Source: Caenimonas sp. SL110
GTDB lineage: Bacteria > Pseudomonadota > Gammaproteobacteria > Burkholderiales > Burkholderiaceae_C
Assembly: GCF_001044395.1 (NCBI RefSeq)
Contig: NZ_JANU01000023.1
Location: 1 to 64,000 of the forward strand
Length of the DNA: 64,000 bases
Direction: 5' to 3'
The position numbers and the translations under genes were made by a program. The notes under the pieces were generated by a model. It did no database searches. It had not been told where the DNA came from and saw only the letters and a program-made list of their open reading frames with translations. Positions 18,278 through 26,442 of the stretch are shown piece by piece. How positions within the stretch are numbered: position 1 is the stretch's first letter; every line of letters begins with the position of its first letter.

Positions 18278-19276
18278 ATGAACGCAAAGACTTCCAACGC
18301 GCCTTTCAGGTTCACTCGTCGTGATGCGCTGCTCATGCTGGGCGCGCTCGGCATCGCCGGTGCTGCACCGCGTGCACTCGCGCAGGCGGGCACGGTGCGC
18401 TTCATCCTGCCCAACGCCACCGGCTCGGGCGTGGACGCGATCACGCGCGCTGCGCAACCGGCGCTGTCGAGAGCGCTGAACGCTTCAGTCGTCGTTGACA
18501 ACCAGGCCGGCGCAGGCGGTGTTGTCGGACTGCAGGCGCTGGCCCGATCACCGGCCGATGGAAGTGCGCTGTCGTTCGTCTCGAACAACGTGGTGATCTT
18601 TCCGAGCGTGCTCAAGTCGTTGCCGTTCGACATGCCCGGCGACTTCACGCCGATCGCTGTCGTGGGCGCCACGCCGATGGTGCTGGTGGTCAATCCGGCC
18701 AAGGTGAGTGCCACCAACAGCCGCGAATTCATCGCGCTGCTCAAGAGCAGGCCGGGGCAGTTCAACTTCGCGTCCGGCGGCAACGGCACGATCTTGCACC
18801 TGGCTACCGAGATGTTCCTCGAAGCCGCAGGCGCAACCGCCAAGCACATCCCCTACAAGGGCGTGGGACCAATGGTGACCGACCTGATCGGCGGCCAGGT
18901 CGAATTCGGCACGGCCGCGCTGCCGAGCGTGCAGGCCCACATCAAGAGCGGCGCATTGCGGCCCATCGGCCTGCTCACCGCGCAGCGCACGCCCGCCGCG
19001 CCCGAGATTGCAACGTTCGTGGAACAGGGCCTGCCCAACTTCGTGGTCGAGGCGTGGTTCGCGCTGATCGGGCCCAAGGGTTTGAGCGCAGCGAACGTGA
19101 AGAAGGCCCACGACGCCGTGGTCAGCGCGTTTGCCGACCCGGCCGTGAAAGAGGCAATGGCCAAACAGGGCAACACCATCAACATCAGCACGCCCGAGCA
19201 GGCCCAGGCCGCGTTTCGCAGCGAGCTGGCCAAGTACGCGGCGCTGGTGAAGAAGGTGGGGCTGGAGCCGCAGTGA
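18278..19276 (+). CDS. Bug-family periplasmic substrate-binding protein
   Basis: 332 residues, ribosome site AAAGGAG. The N-terminus carries a twin-arginine pattern (FTRRDALLML) and signal peptide ending ALAQA, then the Bug fold with VRFILPNATGSGVDAITR and IPYKGVG. It is the last gene of the lyase / CoA-transferase operon, and likely binds the same carboxylate that the operon activates. No TctA/TctB partner nearby. Confidence 0.9.
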   Translation: MNAKTSNAPFRFTRRDALLMLGALGIAGAAPRALAQAGTVRFILPNATGSGVDAITRAAQPALSRALNASVVVDNQAGAGGVVGLQALARSPADGSALSFVSNNVVIFPSVLKSLPFDMPGDFTPIAVVGATPMVLVVNPAKVSATNSREFIALLKSRPGQFNFASGGNGTILHLATEMFLEAAGATAKHIPYKGVGPMVTDLIGGQVEFGTAALPSVQAHIKSGALRPIGLLTAQRTPAAPEIATFVEQGLPNFVVEAWFALIGPKGLSAANVKKAHDAVVSAFADPAVKEAMAKQGNTINISTPEQAQAAFRSELAKYAALVKKVGLEPQ

Positions 19277-19283
19277 TATGATT

Positions 19284-19302
19284 CTTATCAACAGATGATA
19301 AG
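19284..19302. promoter_or_regulatory. palindromic operator of the toxin-antitoxin pair
   Basis: Perfect inverted repeat CTTATCA-acaga-TGATAAG, only 3 bases before the GTG start of the toxin gene. Position and symmetry fit autorepression by the HTH antitoxin, as in other toxin-antitoxin operons. The right arm also overlaps the likely ribosome site (ATAAGG). Confidence 0.55.
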
Positions 19303-19305
19303 GCT

Positions 19306-19620
19306 GTGGGTTTGAAGCAATCTGACGAGGCGATAGCGACTCTCCTGGACCTGGACGGTAGCGTTTTTGAGCATGGAATCCGCTATAGCCTGACTCTGCA
19401 TAACCGCTACGGGATCCGTGTGATGGGTTACGACAATGCACATGCAGTCAGACCGCCGGGCAAGTTCAAGTTTGCGGGACAACGCTTGCCTTATGACCAC
19501 AAGCACCGGAGTGCGAGCGACAAGGGCGTGCCTTATATCTTCGGGTCAGCGCAAGGATTGCTGGAAGATTTTTTTGCAGAGGTGGACAAGGTCATCGCTA
19601 TCGCGATTGCAGGAGATTGA
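19306..19620 (+). CDS. TumE-family (DUF6516) toxin of a type II toxin-antitoxin system
   Basis: 104 residues, GTG start with ATAAGG just upstream. The sequence shows the DUF6516 look: an N-terminal strand-rich part (SVFEHGIRYSLTLHNRYGIRV), GKFKFAGQRLPYDHKHRS and a C-terminal helix ending LLEDFFAEVDKVI. Directly followed, one base after its stop, by an HTH protein of the type that pairs with TumE. Members act as growth-arresting toxins; the mechanism for this subgroup is not established in what I can see. The local base composition is lower in GC than neighbours, consistent with horizontal gain. Confidence 0.72.
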   Translation: MGLKQSDEAIATLLDLDGSVFEHGIRYSLTLHNRYGIRVMGYDNAHAVRPPGKFKFAGQRLPYDHKHRSASDKGVPYIFGSAQGLLEDFFAEVDKVIAIAIAGD

Positions 19621-19621
19621 G

Positions 19622-19975
19622 ATGAAGACGATTGTCATTGGCGTCATGTCGCAGGAGAAGATACGGGCTCGTGCGATTGCCATCGCCAAGGGTGAGTACA
19701 AGCCCAAGCCGGGCGAGCCCAAGATATGGTTCAACTCCATGCGTTCCGTGGCGGAGGTCCTGAGCGATTCAAACCGGGCATTGCTCAAGGTGATCCAGGA
19801 AACCGACCCTCACTCGATGGCCGAGTTGGCGCAGGCGACGGGACGGCAGCCCGGCAACTTGTCGCGCACGCTCAAGACCATGGAGCGCTACGGTCTGGTG
19901 TCATTGCTTCGCGAGAAGCAACAGGTGCGGCCGGTCGCAAATGCCACCGAGTTCAGGATATGGGCGACTGCCTGA
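19622..19975 (+). CDS. HVO_A0114-type winged-helix antitoxin/regulator
   Basis: 117 residues, starting one base after the toxin stop with a good ribosome site (AGGAGATTGAG). A central winged helix-turn-helix (SNRALLKVIQETDPHSMAELAQATGRQPGNLSRTLKTMERYGLV) is MarR/ArsR-like, and the N-terminal extension (about 45 residues) could be the toxin-neutralising part. Likely represses its own operon through the palindrome at 19284-19302. An internal ATG at 19646 is an alternative start. Confidence 0.75.
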   Translation: MKTIVIGVMSQEKIRARAIAIAKGEYKPKPGEPKIWFNSMRSVAEVLSDSNRALLKVIQETDPHSMAELAQATGRQPGNLSRTLKTMERYGLVSLLREKQQVRPVANATEFRIWATA

Positions 19976-20020
19976 GCAGAGAGTTGGAACGCGCACCAGG
20001 ACGCATTGGACCCTTAGCGA

Positions 20021-21694
20021 CTAGTTAATCCGCACCGTCGGCAAAATCTGCAGCGGATCGGTCACCAGTTCCAGCAGCGCCAGCCCCGCATGTGCCTGCG
20101 CCCGACTGAACGCCCCTGCGAAGTCTTCCGTGCGCGTGACGCGCTCGGCCTGCGCGCCGAACGACTGCGCCAACGCAACGTAATCCGGCCCGACGATCTT
20201 CGTGCCGCTGATGCGGTTGGGGTAGTGCTTTTCCTGGTGCATGCGGATGGTGCCGTACATGCCGTTGTTGACAACGATGACGATGAGTTGCGCGCCGTAT
20301 TGAGCGGCCGTCGCAAGCTCCTGCGGATACATCAGAAAGCAGCCGTCGCCCGCCACGCAGACAACCTTGCGTCCGGGATGGCGCAGTGACGCAGCGATGG
20401 CGGCGGGCAACCCGTAGCCCATCGCGCCGCAGGTGGGCGCAAGCTCGGTTCGCGGTGCGCGGTACTCGAAGAAGCGGTGCAGCCACACGGCGTAGTTGCC
20501 AGCACCATTGGTCACGATGGCATCGATCGGCAGCGCCTCTCGCATCTGCCGCATGGCGACAGCCAGGTCAACGCCGGTTGCCTTTGCGTCGCGCGGGGGC
20601 ACGGCGCTGAAGGTCAGGTAGGCGTCACGCGCGGATGCGGTCCAGCCATCCCATGCGGGCGCTGCAGGTGCAGGCAGTGCGGCCAGTGATGAAGCTGCGG
20701 CAGCGACGCTCACCTCGAAGCCGATCTCGGGCCGGAACACGCGCCCGACCTCTTGTGCCTCGGGGTGGAAGTGAATGAGGGTCTGCTGTGGGTTCGGCGC
20801 AGCAACGAGCGTGTAGTTGTCGCTTGCCACATCGGTGATGCGTGTGCCGACGGCCAGCACGAGATCGGCCGCGAGCAGCCGCTCGCGCAGCGCGGGGTTC
20901 ATGCCCAGGCTCAGGTGACCCGCGTACTGCGGCAGGCGGTTGTCCACGATGTCTTGCCGGCGGAAGGTGCAGGCCACCGGCATGTTCCACCGCGCCGCAA
21001 AGTCCTTGATGTCCCTGATCGCGTCGTCGGTCCAGCCACTGCCGCCGACCATCAACAGCGGCTTGCGCGCTGCAGCCAGCCGCGCATGGACCTTGTGCAT
21101 CGATGAGGCAGAAGCTTGCGCGGCTTCAAGCACCGTCGACCGGTGCGCGGCAATCGTGGCCTGCGCAACCAGCACATCTTCCGGCAACGCGACCACGACC
21201 GGACCGGGCCTGCCAGAAACTGCGACGTGGAACGCCCGCGCAACGATCTCTGCCATGCGAGAAGCGTCCGAGACTTCAACCACCCATTTCGCGAGCTTGC
21301 CGAACATCGAGACGTAGTCGACTTCCTGGAACACGTCGCGCCCTGTCTGGTCGCTGGCGATCTGGCCGATGAACAGGATCATGGGCGTGGAGTCCTGCTG
21401 CGCGGTGTGCACGCCAACGCTGGCCTGCGTCGCGCCCGGTCCGCGCGTCACCATGCAGATGCCGGGCCGGCCGGTGAGCTTGCCGTCGGCTTCGGCCATG
21501 TTGGCCGCGCCGCCTTCGTGCTTGGCCACGACCAGTTCGATCTCGTGCGACACATCGTGAAGCGCATCCAGCACTTCCAGGTAGCTCTCGCCGGGCACGC
21601 AGAACACGCGGTCCACGCCGTGCAGTCGCAATGAATCGACCAGTACGCGACCGGCGGTAGGGGAAGGGGATTGGGAAGTGTGGGTGAGTGTCAT
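20021..21694 (-). CDS. thiamine-diphosphate-dependent enzyme, acetolactate-synthase family
   Basis: 557 residues with the three AHAS-type domains. The catalytic glutamate lies in VVAKHEGGAANMAEA, the middle domain in LMVGGSGW, and the ThDP-binding motif in CVAGDGCFLMYPQELATA...VVNNGMYG. The regulatory small subunit is absent, and several substrate-pocket positions differ from biosynthetic IlvB, so it is probably a catabolic carboligase/decarboxylase. It does not match sulfoacetaldehyde acetyltransferase. Divergent from a LysR gene that lies 68 bases away. Start ATG 21694. Confidence 0.8.
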   Translation of the reverse strand: MTLTHTSQSPSPTAGRVLVDSLRLHGVDRVFCVPGESYLEVLDALHDVSHEIELVVAKHEGGAANMAEADGKLTGRPGICMVTRGPGATQASVGVHTAQQDSTPMILFIGQIASDQTGRDVFQEVDYVSMFGKLAKWVVEVSDASRMAEIVARAFHVAVSGRPGPVVVALPEDVLVAQATIAAHRSTVLEAAQASASSMHKVHARLAAARKPLLMVGGSGWTDDAIRDIKDFAARWNMPVACTFRRQDIVDNRLPQYAGHLSLGMNPALRERLLAADLVLAVGTRITDVASDNYTLVAAPNPQQTLIHFHPEAQEVGRVFRPEIGFEVSVAAAASSLAALPAPAAPAWDGWTASARDAYLTFSAVPPRDAKATGVDLAVAMRQMREALPIDAIVTNGAGNYAVWLHRFFEYRAPRTELAPTCGAMGYGLPAAIAASLRHPGRKVVCVAGDGCFLMYPQELATAAQYGAQLIVIVVNNGMYGTIRMHQEKHYPNRISGTKIVGPDYVALAQSFGAQAERVTRTEDFAGAFSRAQAHAGLALLELVTDPLQILPTVRIN

Positions 21695-21762
21695 GGGATG
21701 GGTTGTCTGGATGTCTGAGTGCGCGCCTGCATAATCAAAAACGCCCTCTCGAATCAATTGCC

Positions 21763-22692
21763 GTGGACCTTCAGAAGCTTGAATTTTTTGTGTGCGTCAG
21801 CCAGCTCGGCAACCTGAGCAAGGCTGCGGTCGCGCTGGGCACCTTGCCTTCCATCGTCAGCCGCCAGATCGCGGCGCTGGAGCGCAGTTGCGATGGAAAG
21901 CTGTTCCATCGCACCGGGCGCGGCATGATCCTGACCGATCTTGGCGAGCGCCTCTTGCCGCGCGCGCAGGCCACCCTGGCTGAATTTCGCAACCTGCAGG
22001 CCGAGATCAAGTCGCAGCAAGGCGTGATCAGCGGCGACGTTCGCATCGGCCTGGTCCCGTCGCTGGCACAAGCGGTTTCCGCATCGCTGTTTCGCACGGT
22101 GCAGCAGCTGTATCCTGCCGTGCGGCTGATCGTCATGGAAGGGGTCAGCGCGCAGCTGGACACCTGGCGCTCCAACGATGAAGTGGACATCACGATCCTT
22201 TTCAGGGCGGGGCAGTCGGAGCTGCGCAATGAAGACAGCCTGGGCAGTGTCGATACGTATCTGGTCGGCGCGCGCGGCGACGCCTTGACCGCCGGCCCCG
22301 CCGTCCGGTTCAGCGAGCTGGCGGGGCTGCCGCTGGTGCTGGCCTCTGCGCCGAACGGGCTTCGCGCCGATGTCGAGCGGCAGGCGCAGCGACTGGGTAT
22401 TGCGCTCAGCATCGTGCTGGAGACCAATTCGCTGGCCGTGCAGACCGAGCTTGCGGCCAGCGGCGGCGCGTACACCATCATGGCGGGCCACGCCGCGAGC
22501 CAGCGGCTGGGCGCGGGGCTGCAGGCATCACGCATCGTCGAGCCGACGATTGTTCGCACGATCGCGATGGGCATTGCATCGCACCGCCCTGCGAGCGATG
22601 CAACGCGCCATATTGCGCGGCATGCGCGAATGCACATCATCGAAGCCTTCAAGACCATGGGCATGCCCGAAGACTCCGTAGCGTCGAGTTAA
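21763..22692 (+). CDS. LysR-family transcriptional regulator
   Basis: 309 residues from the GTG at 21763, which begins directly with the DNA-binding domain (VDLQKLEFFVCVSQLGNLSKAA...IVSRQIAALE). The in-frame open reading extends up to 21688 but that would run into the divergent gene's start region. Located between the divergent ThDP enzyme and the convergent Bug gene, so it may control both the ThDP enzyme and the dioxygenase-Bug unit. Its stop overlaps the Bug stop by 4 bases. Confidence 0.86.
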   Translation: MDLQKLEFFVCVSQLGNLSKAAVALGTLPSIVSRQIAALERSCDGKLFHRTGRGMILTDLGERLLPRAQATLAEFRNLQAEIKSQQGVISGDVRIGLVPSLAQAVSASLFRTVQQLYPAVRLIVMEGVSAQLDTWRSNDEVDITILFRAGQSELRNEDSLGSVDTYLVGARGDALTAGPAVRFSELAGLPLVLASAPNGLRADVERQAQRLGIALSIVLETNSLAVQTELAASGGAYTIMAGHAASQRLGAGLQASRIVEPTIVRTIAMGIASHRPASDATRHIARHARMHIIEAFKTMGMPEDSVASS

Positions 22693-23672
22693 TCGAGCGT
22701 GATGTTGGCCGAGCGGATCACGCCGCCCCAGCGCGTGATTTCCTTCTGGATGTAGTCGTTGGCCATGGCCGGTGTGCCGGTCATCGTCTCTGCGCCCAGG
22801 TCGTTCAGGCGTGCAACGAACGCGGCGTCGTTCACCACGGCATTGAGTGCAGCGTTGAAGTCGCGCACGAGTGCCGGCGGTGTCTTTGCGGGTGCGAGCA
22901 AGGCGAACCAGCCCTGGATCTCATAGCCGGGCAGGCTCTCGGCCACGGTGGGCACGTCGGGCAGCAGCGGCGAGCGCTTCGTGCTCGTGATCGCCAGCGG
23001 ACGCAGCGAGCCCGAGCGGACGTGCGGAACCATCAGCGCCACGTTGTCGAACATGATGGGCGTGCGGCCGGCCATGAGGTCGGGGAATGCCGCGGCGCTG
23101 CCCTTGTACGGAACCTGCGTCATCTCCACCCCAGCCATCTTCTTGAAGAGTTCGGCTGCCAGGTGCTGGCCCGTTCCCTGGCTTGCGGTCGCGTAGTTGA
23201 AGGTGCCCGGTTTCGATTTGAGCAAGGCGATGAATTCGGAAACGGTCTTCGCCGGAATCTGCGGATGGACCACCAGCACATAGGGCGTCGTTGCAACCAT
23301 GCCGATCGCGGTGAAGTCCTTCTCGGTGTCGAACGGCAGCTTCTTGTAGAGGCTGGCATTGGTCGCGTGGCTGCTGGGAACGAACAGCAGGTTGGTGCCG
23401 TCGGGGTTGGTCTTGGCGGCGGTTTGGGCAGCGATGTTGCCGCTGGCACCGGCGCGGTTTTCCACGATCACCGAACGGCCCAGCTTCTGGCCGAGGTTGA
23501 TGGCCACCAGCCGCGCAATCACGTCCGTGGTGCCGCCGGGCGGAAAGCCCACCGCGATGCGGATCGGCTGGTCCTGCGCGAACGCCGGGGGCGCACCAAG
23601 GGCACCAAGGGTGCCAAGGGTCGAAGCTGCGGCGGCCCCGATGATGAGTTGTCGGCGGGAGGGTTGGAACAT
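22689..23672 (-). CDS. Bug-family periplasmic substrate-binding protein
   Basis: 327 residues. N-terminus MFQPSRRQLIIGAAAA with twin arginines and a signal peptide ending AFAQD, then IRIAVGFPPGGTTDVIAR, VPYKGSAAAF and LPDVPTVAESLPGY, all Bug hallmarks. An upstream in-frame ATG at 23684 is possible. Lies 48 bases downstream of the TauD-family dioxygenase on the same strand, so the two are probably one transcript. Confidence 0.9.
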   Translation of the reverse strand: MFQPSRRQLIIGAAAASTLGTLGALGAPPAFAQDQPIRIAVGFPPGGTTDVIARLVAINLGQKLGRSVIVENRAGASGNIAAQTAAKTNPDGTNLLFVPSSHATNASLYKKLPFDTEKDFTAIGMVATTPYVLVVHPQIPAKTVSEFIALLKSKPGTFNYATASQGTGQHLAAELFKKMAGVEMTQVPYKGSAAAFPDLMAGRTPIMFDNVALMVPHVRSGSLRPLAITSTKRSPLLPDVPTVAESLPGYEIQGWFALLAPAKTPPALVRDFNAALNAVVNDAAFVARLNDLGAETMTGTPAMANDYIQKEITRWGGVIRSANITLD

Positions 23673-23720
23673 GGTGTCTCTCATGAATTTTTCAGGCAGT
23701 CGTTTTTGTGGGGGAAGTGT

Positions 23721-24653
23721 TCAGTCGTGCAGCAACGAGGCAGCTGCGGCCGCTTGCTTGTCTGTCGTCGCTGCGGCCTTTCTCGCGGCCTCGACCGCCT
23801 CCGGGTTCTCGAAGCGCCCGTAGTAGTCGCCCATGGTCGATGTGCGGATCATGTGGCGGATCTCGGACGGGTCGTAGTCGCCCACGGCCAGGTGCGTGAG
23901 GCAGCGGTTGTCCCACAGCACGAGGTCGCGAACCGACCAGCGATGGCGGTACACAAAGCGCGGCTGCTGCGAGTGCTCGCACAGGAACCTGATGATGGGC
24001 TTGCTCTCGGCGTCGCTCATGCCCACGAAGGTGCGGACCCGGTCGTTGACGTACAGCGCGGGCTTGCCCGATTCCGGATGGATGCGCACCGCCGGGTGAA
24101 CGACCGGCGGGTTCAGCCGCTTGAATGCTTCGAGGATGGCGGGGTCGCGCCGCGCCGAGATCAGGCTGACATCGTTGACGCCTTCCAGGTCATCGAGAAA
24201 CGCCTGCATCTTGGGCGACAGGGACTCGTACGCCGCATACATGTTGGCGAACATCGTGTCGCCGCCCACCGAGGGCTTCTGGATGCAATACACCATGGTC
24301 GCCTTTGCGGGGCGAGGTGTGTAGGACAGGTCGGTGTGCCAGTTCTGTCCGTTGTAGGCGCCTGCAGGCATCTTGCCGTTGACCGGCTTGTTCGACAGCA
24401 GCATGACCTCGTCGTGTTCGGGATGCCGGTTGAAGGGCTGCGTTTCGTAGTTGTCGAGTTCGCCGAAGTGGCGGGTGAAGGCGATCAGCGTTTCGGGGTC
24501 CAGCTGCTGGTCCGGGAACACGAGCACCAGGTGTTTTGTCCACGCGGCCTTGATCTGTTCGATGGTGTCGGCGGCCAGCGGTTTGGAAAGGTCAACGCCG
24601 GTGACTTTGGCACCCAGCGCATAACCCATGGGTTGAACTTCGATGTTTGGCAT
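23721..24653 (-). CDS. TauD/TfdA-family Fe(II)/2-oxoglutarate dioxygenase
   Basis: 310 residues, double-stranded beta-helix fold. The iron facial triad is visible as H106-x-D108 (NWHTDLS) and H254 (NRCLTHLAVG), with the 2-oxoglutarate arginine in MIRTSTMGD (R270). Opening GYALGAKVTGVDLSKPL is typical of alpha-ketoglutarate-dependent taurine/2,4-D-type dioxygenases. Candidate substrates are sulfonates, aryloxyacetates or carnitine-like acids; context (Bug receptor downstream) only suggests an imported carboxylate. Start ATG at 24653. Confidence 0.87.
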   Translation of the reverse strand: MPNIEVQPMGYALGAKVTGVDLSKPLAADTIEQIKAAWTKHLVLVFPDQQLDPETLIAFTRHFGELDNYETQPFNRHPEHDEVMLLSNKPVNGKMPAGAYNGQNWHTDLSYTPRPAKATMVYCIQKPSVGGDTMFANMYAAYESLSPKMQAFLDDLEGVNDVSLISARRDPAILEAFKRLNPPVVHPAVRIHPESGKPALYVNDRVRTFVGMSDAESKPIIRFLCEHSQQPRFVYRHRWSVRDLVLWDNRCLTHLAVGDYDPSEIRHMIRTSTMGDYYGRFENPEAVEAARKAAATTDKQAAAAASLLHD

Positions 24654-24758
24654 TTCTGGAACCTGTTGATAGTGCGCGGCCAGTTTATTGACGCAGATCA
24701 AAAGATGCGACCACCTTGCAGGCAATCCAGAGTTGCGTTTTTGCGAAGGCGCGGCTGA

Positions 24759-25406
24759 CTAGGCTGCCATCACGACCCACAGTACGACGGTGGGTATATC
24801 GCCCGGGTTGCGCGACGAGTGGGGGACGCTGCTGAGAAAGGTATAGCTGTCGCCCTTGTCCAGCAGGAAGTGGTCCTTGCCGATCCACATTTCGAGCTGG
24901 CCTTCCATGATGAAGCCGGTCTCTCTTCCCTTGTGGTTGGCCACGCGGTTCTTCAGGGCCGTACCCGGCTGGAATGTGGAGATCAGCATCTCCAGTTCGT
25001 CTCCAAGCCGGGGTGAGAGAGCTTCGGTCGTGATGCCTTCTCCTTCGTAGCGCCGGCGTGCGTTGGCGCGGACCACGATGCCGCGTTCGTTTTCGGGAGG
25101 CGGCACCTGGTCCAGCATGAACCAGCCGATCTGCACGCCCAGGCTCACGCTGATCGCGTAGAGGTCCTTCAGCGATGGCTTCGATTGGCCCCTCTCGATC
25201 TGGCTCAGGAATCCGACCGACCGGTTGATGCGATGCGCCAGTTCGGCGATGGAGAGCCCTCGTGAGCGCCGGAGCTGGCGAATCTCTTCGCCCACGCGAT
25301 CGACGGCGTGCGAGCTTTCCCGTGGCCCTGGTTTTGCTGGTTCTTCGTTGACCCGCGTGGCGGGTGTTGACTTTTTGGGGCGGGCGGGCTCGGCTCTTTT
25401 TTTCAT
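24759..25406 (-). CDS. XRE-cupin transcriptional regulator
   Basis: 215 residues from the ATG at 25406. A basic N-terminal tail is followed by an XRE-type HTH (VGEEIRQLRRSRGLSIAELAHRINRSVGFLSQIERGQSKPSL) and a C-terminal cupin (GRETGFIMEGQLEMWIGKDHFLLDKGDSYTF). Such regulators commonly sense small metabolites and control polyamine or amino-acid catabolism (PuuR-like). A longer start at 25466 exists but would place coding sequence across the -35 box of the divergent promoter, so the shorter form is preferred. Divergent from the acetoacetate decarboxylase / ABC operon, its probable target. Confidence 0.85.
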   Translation of the reverse strand: MKKRAEPARPKKSTPATRVNEEPAKPGPRESSHAVDRVGEEIRQLRRSRGLSIAELAHRINRSVGFLSQIERGQSKPSLKDLYAISVSLGVQIGWFMLDQVPPPENERGIVVRANARRRYEGEGITTEALSPRLGDELEMLISTFQPGTALKNRVANHKGRETGFIMEGQLEMWIGKDHFLLDKGDSYTFLSSVPHSSRNPGDIPTVVLWVVMAA

Positions 25407-25451
25407 GTTGGCCCGATTTTGACGCGCTTTCGTTTCCAAGGCGAAGACATG

Positions 25452-25481
25452 TTGACATTCATTCAAATGCGTGAATAAAAT
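25452..25481 (+). promoter_or_regulatory. sigma-70 promoter of the acetoacetate-decarboxylase operon
   Basis: A perfect -35 box TTGACA (25452-25457) and a -10-like TAAAAT (25476-25481), separated by 18 bases, lie in a short AT-rich stretch. This predicts a transcript start near 25488 and a leader of roughly 135 bases before the ATG at 25624. Confidence 0.55.
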
Positions 25482-25490
25482 TCATCAAAT
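25458..25490. promoter_or_regulatory. repeated operator half-sites, probable XRE-cupin binding site
   Basis: TTCATTCAAAT (25458-25468) and TTCATCAAAT (25481-25490) repeat in the same direction about two helical turns apart. Between them ATTCA-aatgcg-TGAAT forms an inverted repeat. The sites sit on the promoter spacer and just downstream of the -10, where a bound regulator would block transcription. Confidence 0.4.
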
Positions 25491-25623
25491 TTTCACGTAC
25501 AAGAAAAATTAATGGATCAAAGTTCATTCCTGCTGACTGACCCGAACCTGCAGCAGCCCCTTTGCCCCGGTACGCAGAGCGCCGCCTGCCGGCCGGTTTT
25601 TTCCATCACTTTCAGGACCCCTC

Positions 25624-26373
25624 ATGGCCTTTTTTGATTCCGCCCCTTTTGCCCTTCCGGAGCGCTCGCCGCTGTTCAAACCCGCACCCCGTTTTTACAA
25701 GGGGTATCGCAAGCTCGGCATCCTGTGCGAAGGCTCGCTCGAAGGAATCCAGAAAGCCTTGCCTGCCGACTTCGAGGCCATGAGCAACATCTTTGAAGTG
25801 TTCGTGATGAACAGCCCGGAGGTTCACGATGTGTCCCGGCCGGAGATGGGTCCTCGCAGCTACCTCGAAGGCGGGATCGTCGTGCCGGTTCGCTATGGCG
25901 ACCTGGTGGGCGGACACGTGCTCTATGAATTCGTCACCACCGATGATTCGCTTGCCAGTGGCCGCGAGGTGTGGGGTTATCCCAAGAAGATGGCTGATGT
26001 GACCTTCAGTGAAGAAGGCAGCGGCGCCATCACCGCCACCGTGAGCCGCCTGGGCCGCACGCTGATCGACGCGCGATTCACGCCGGGTGACAATTCGTTC
26101 GACAAGCCGCAACTCAATCCCCGCATCCAGCGCAAGCGCATTCCGCGCGCCGATGGGACCGGCTATGACGTGGACCAGATCATTCGCAATGAACTTCGCG
26201 CACCCAAGGTGCATTCGATGGTCCGGGGCACGGCGACTGTCAATCTGGGCGGCAGCCCGTTGATGGATCCGTTGTTCGAACTGGATATCCAGCGCGTGAT
26301 CGGTGCCGAATTCCTCATCGCGGAGTTCTTCCTCGATTGGGGCACAGTGCACCGCGATCTGCTGGCTACCTGA
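25624..26373 (+). CDS. acetoacetate decarboxylase family protein
   Basis: 249 residues. The catalytic lysine pair is intact in EVWGYPKKMADV (K121 Schiff base, K122 lowering its pKa), and the conserved ELRAPKVH and the arginine/glutamate-containing VPVRYGDLVGGHVLYEF segments are present. Would decarboxylate acetoacetate or a related 3-oxo acid. It heads an operon with an ABC importer and a 3-hydroxy-acid dehydrogenase, which suggests that the enzyme acts on a 3-oxo acid made from an imported 3-hydroxy acid, rather than in solvent production. Confidence 0.88.
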   Translation: MAFFDSAPFALPERSPLFKPAPRFYKGYRKLGILCEGSLEGIQKALPADFEAMSNIFEVFVMNSPEVHDVSRPEMGPRSYLEGGIVVPVRYGDLVGGHVLYEFVTTDDSLASGREVWGYPKKMADVTFSEEGSGAITATVSRLGRTLIDARFTPGDNSFDKPQLNPRIQRKRIPRADGTGYDVDQIIRNELRAPKVHSMVRGTATVNLGGSPLMDPLFELDIQRVIGAEFLIAEFFLDWGTVHRDLLAT

Positions 26374-26442
26374 CAGCACTGGTTTTTTTGTTTCTTCGCC
26401 GCCCCACAGGGCATTTCAACTTCACACAGCCGGGAAATACTC

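Noticed and set aside
20021-21694. ThDP enzyme as sulfoacetaldehyde acetyltransferase in a taurine pathway with the TauD-like gene
   Set aside because: The N-terminal VFCVPGESYLEVLDAL and central segments do not resemble that enzyme, and no taurine transporter or Pta is present.
23022-24758. 578-codon plus-strand frame across the Bug and dioxygenase genes
   Set aside because: Low-complexity Arg/Gly/Val product antisense to two confident genes; no domain and no ribosome site.
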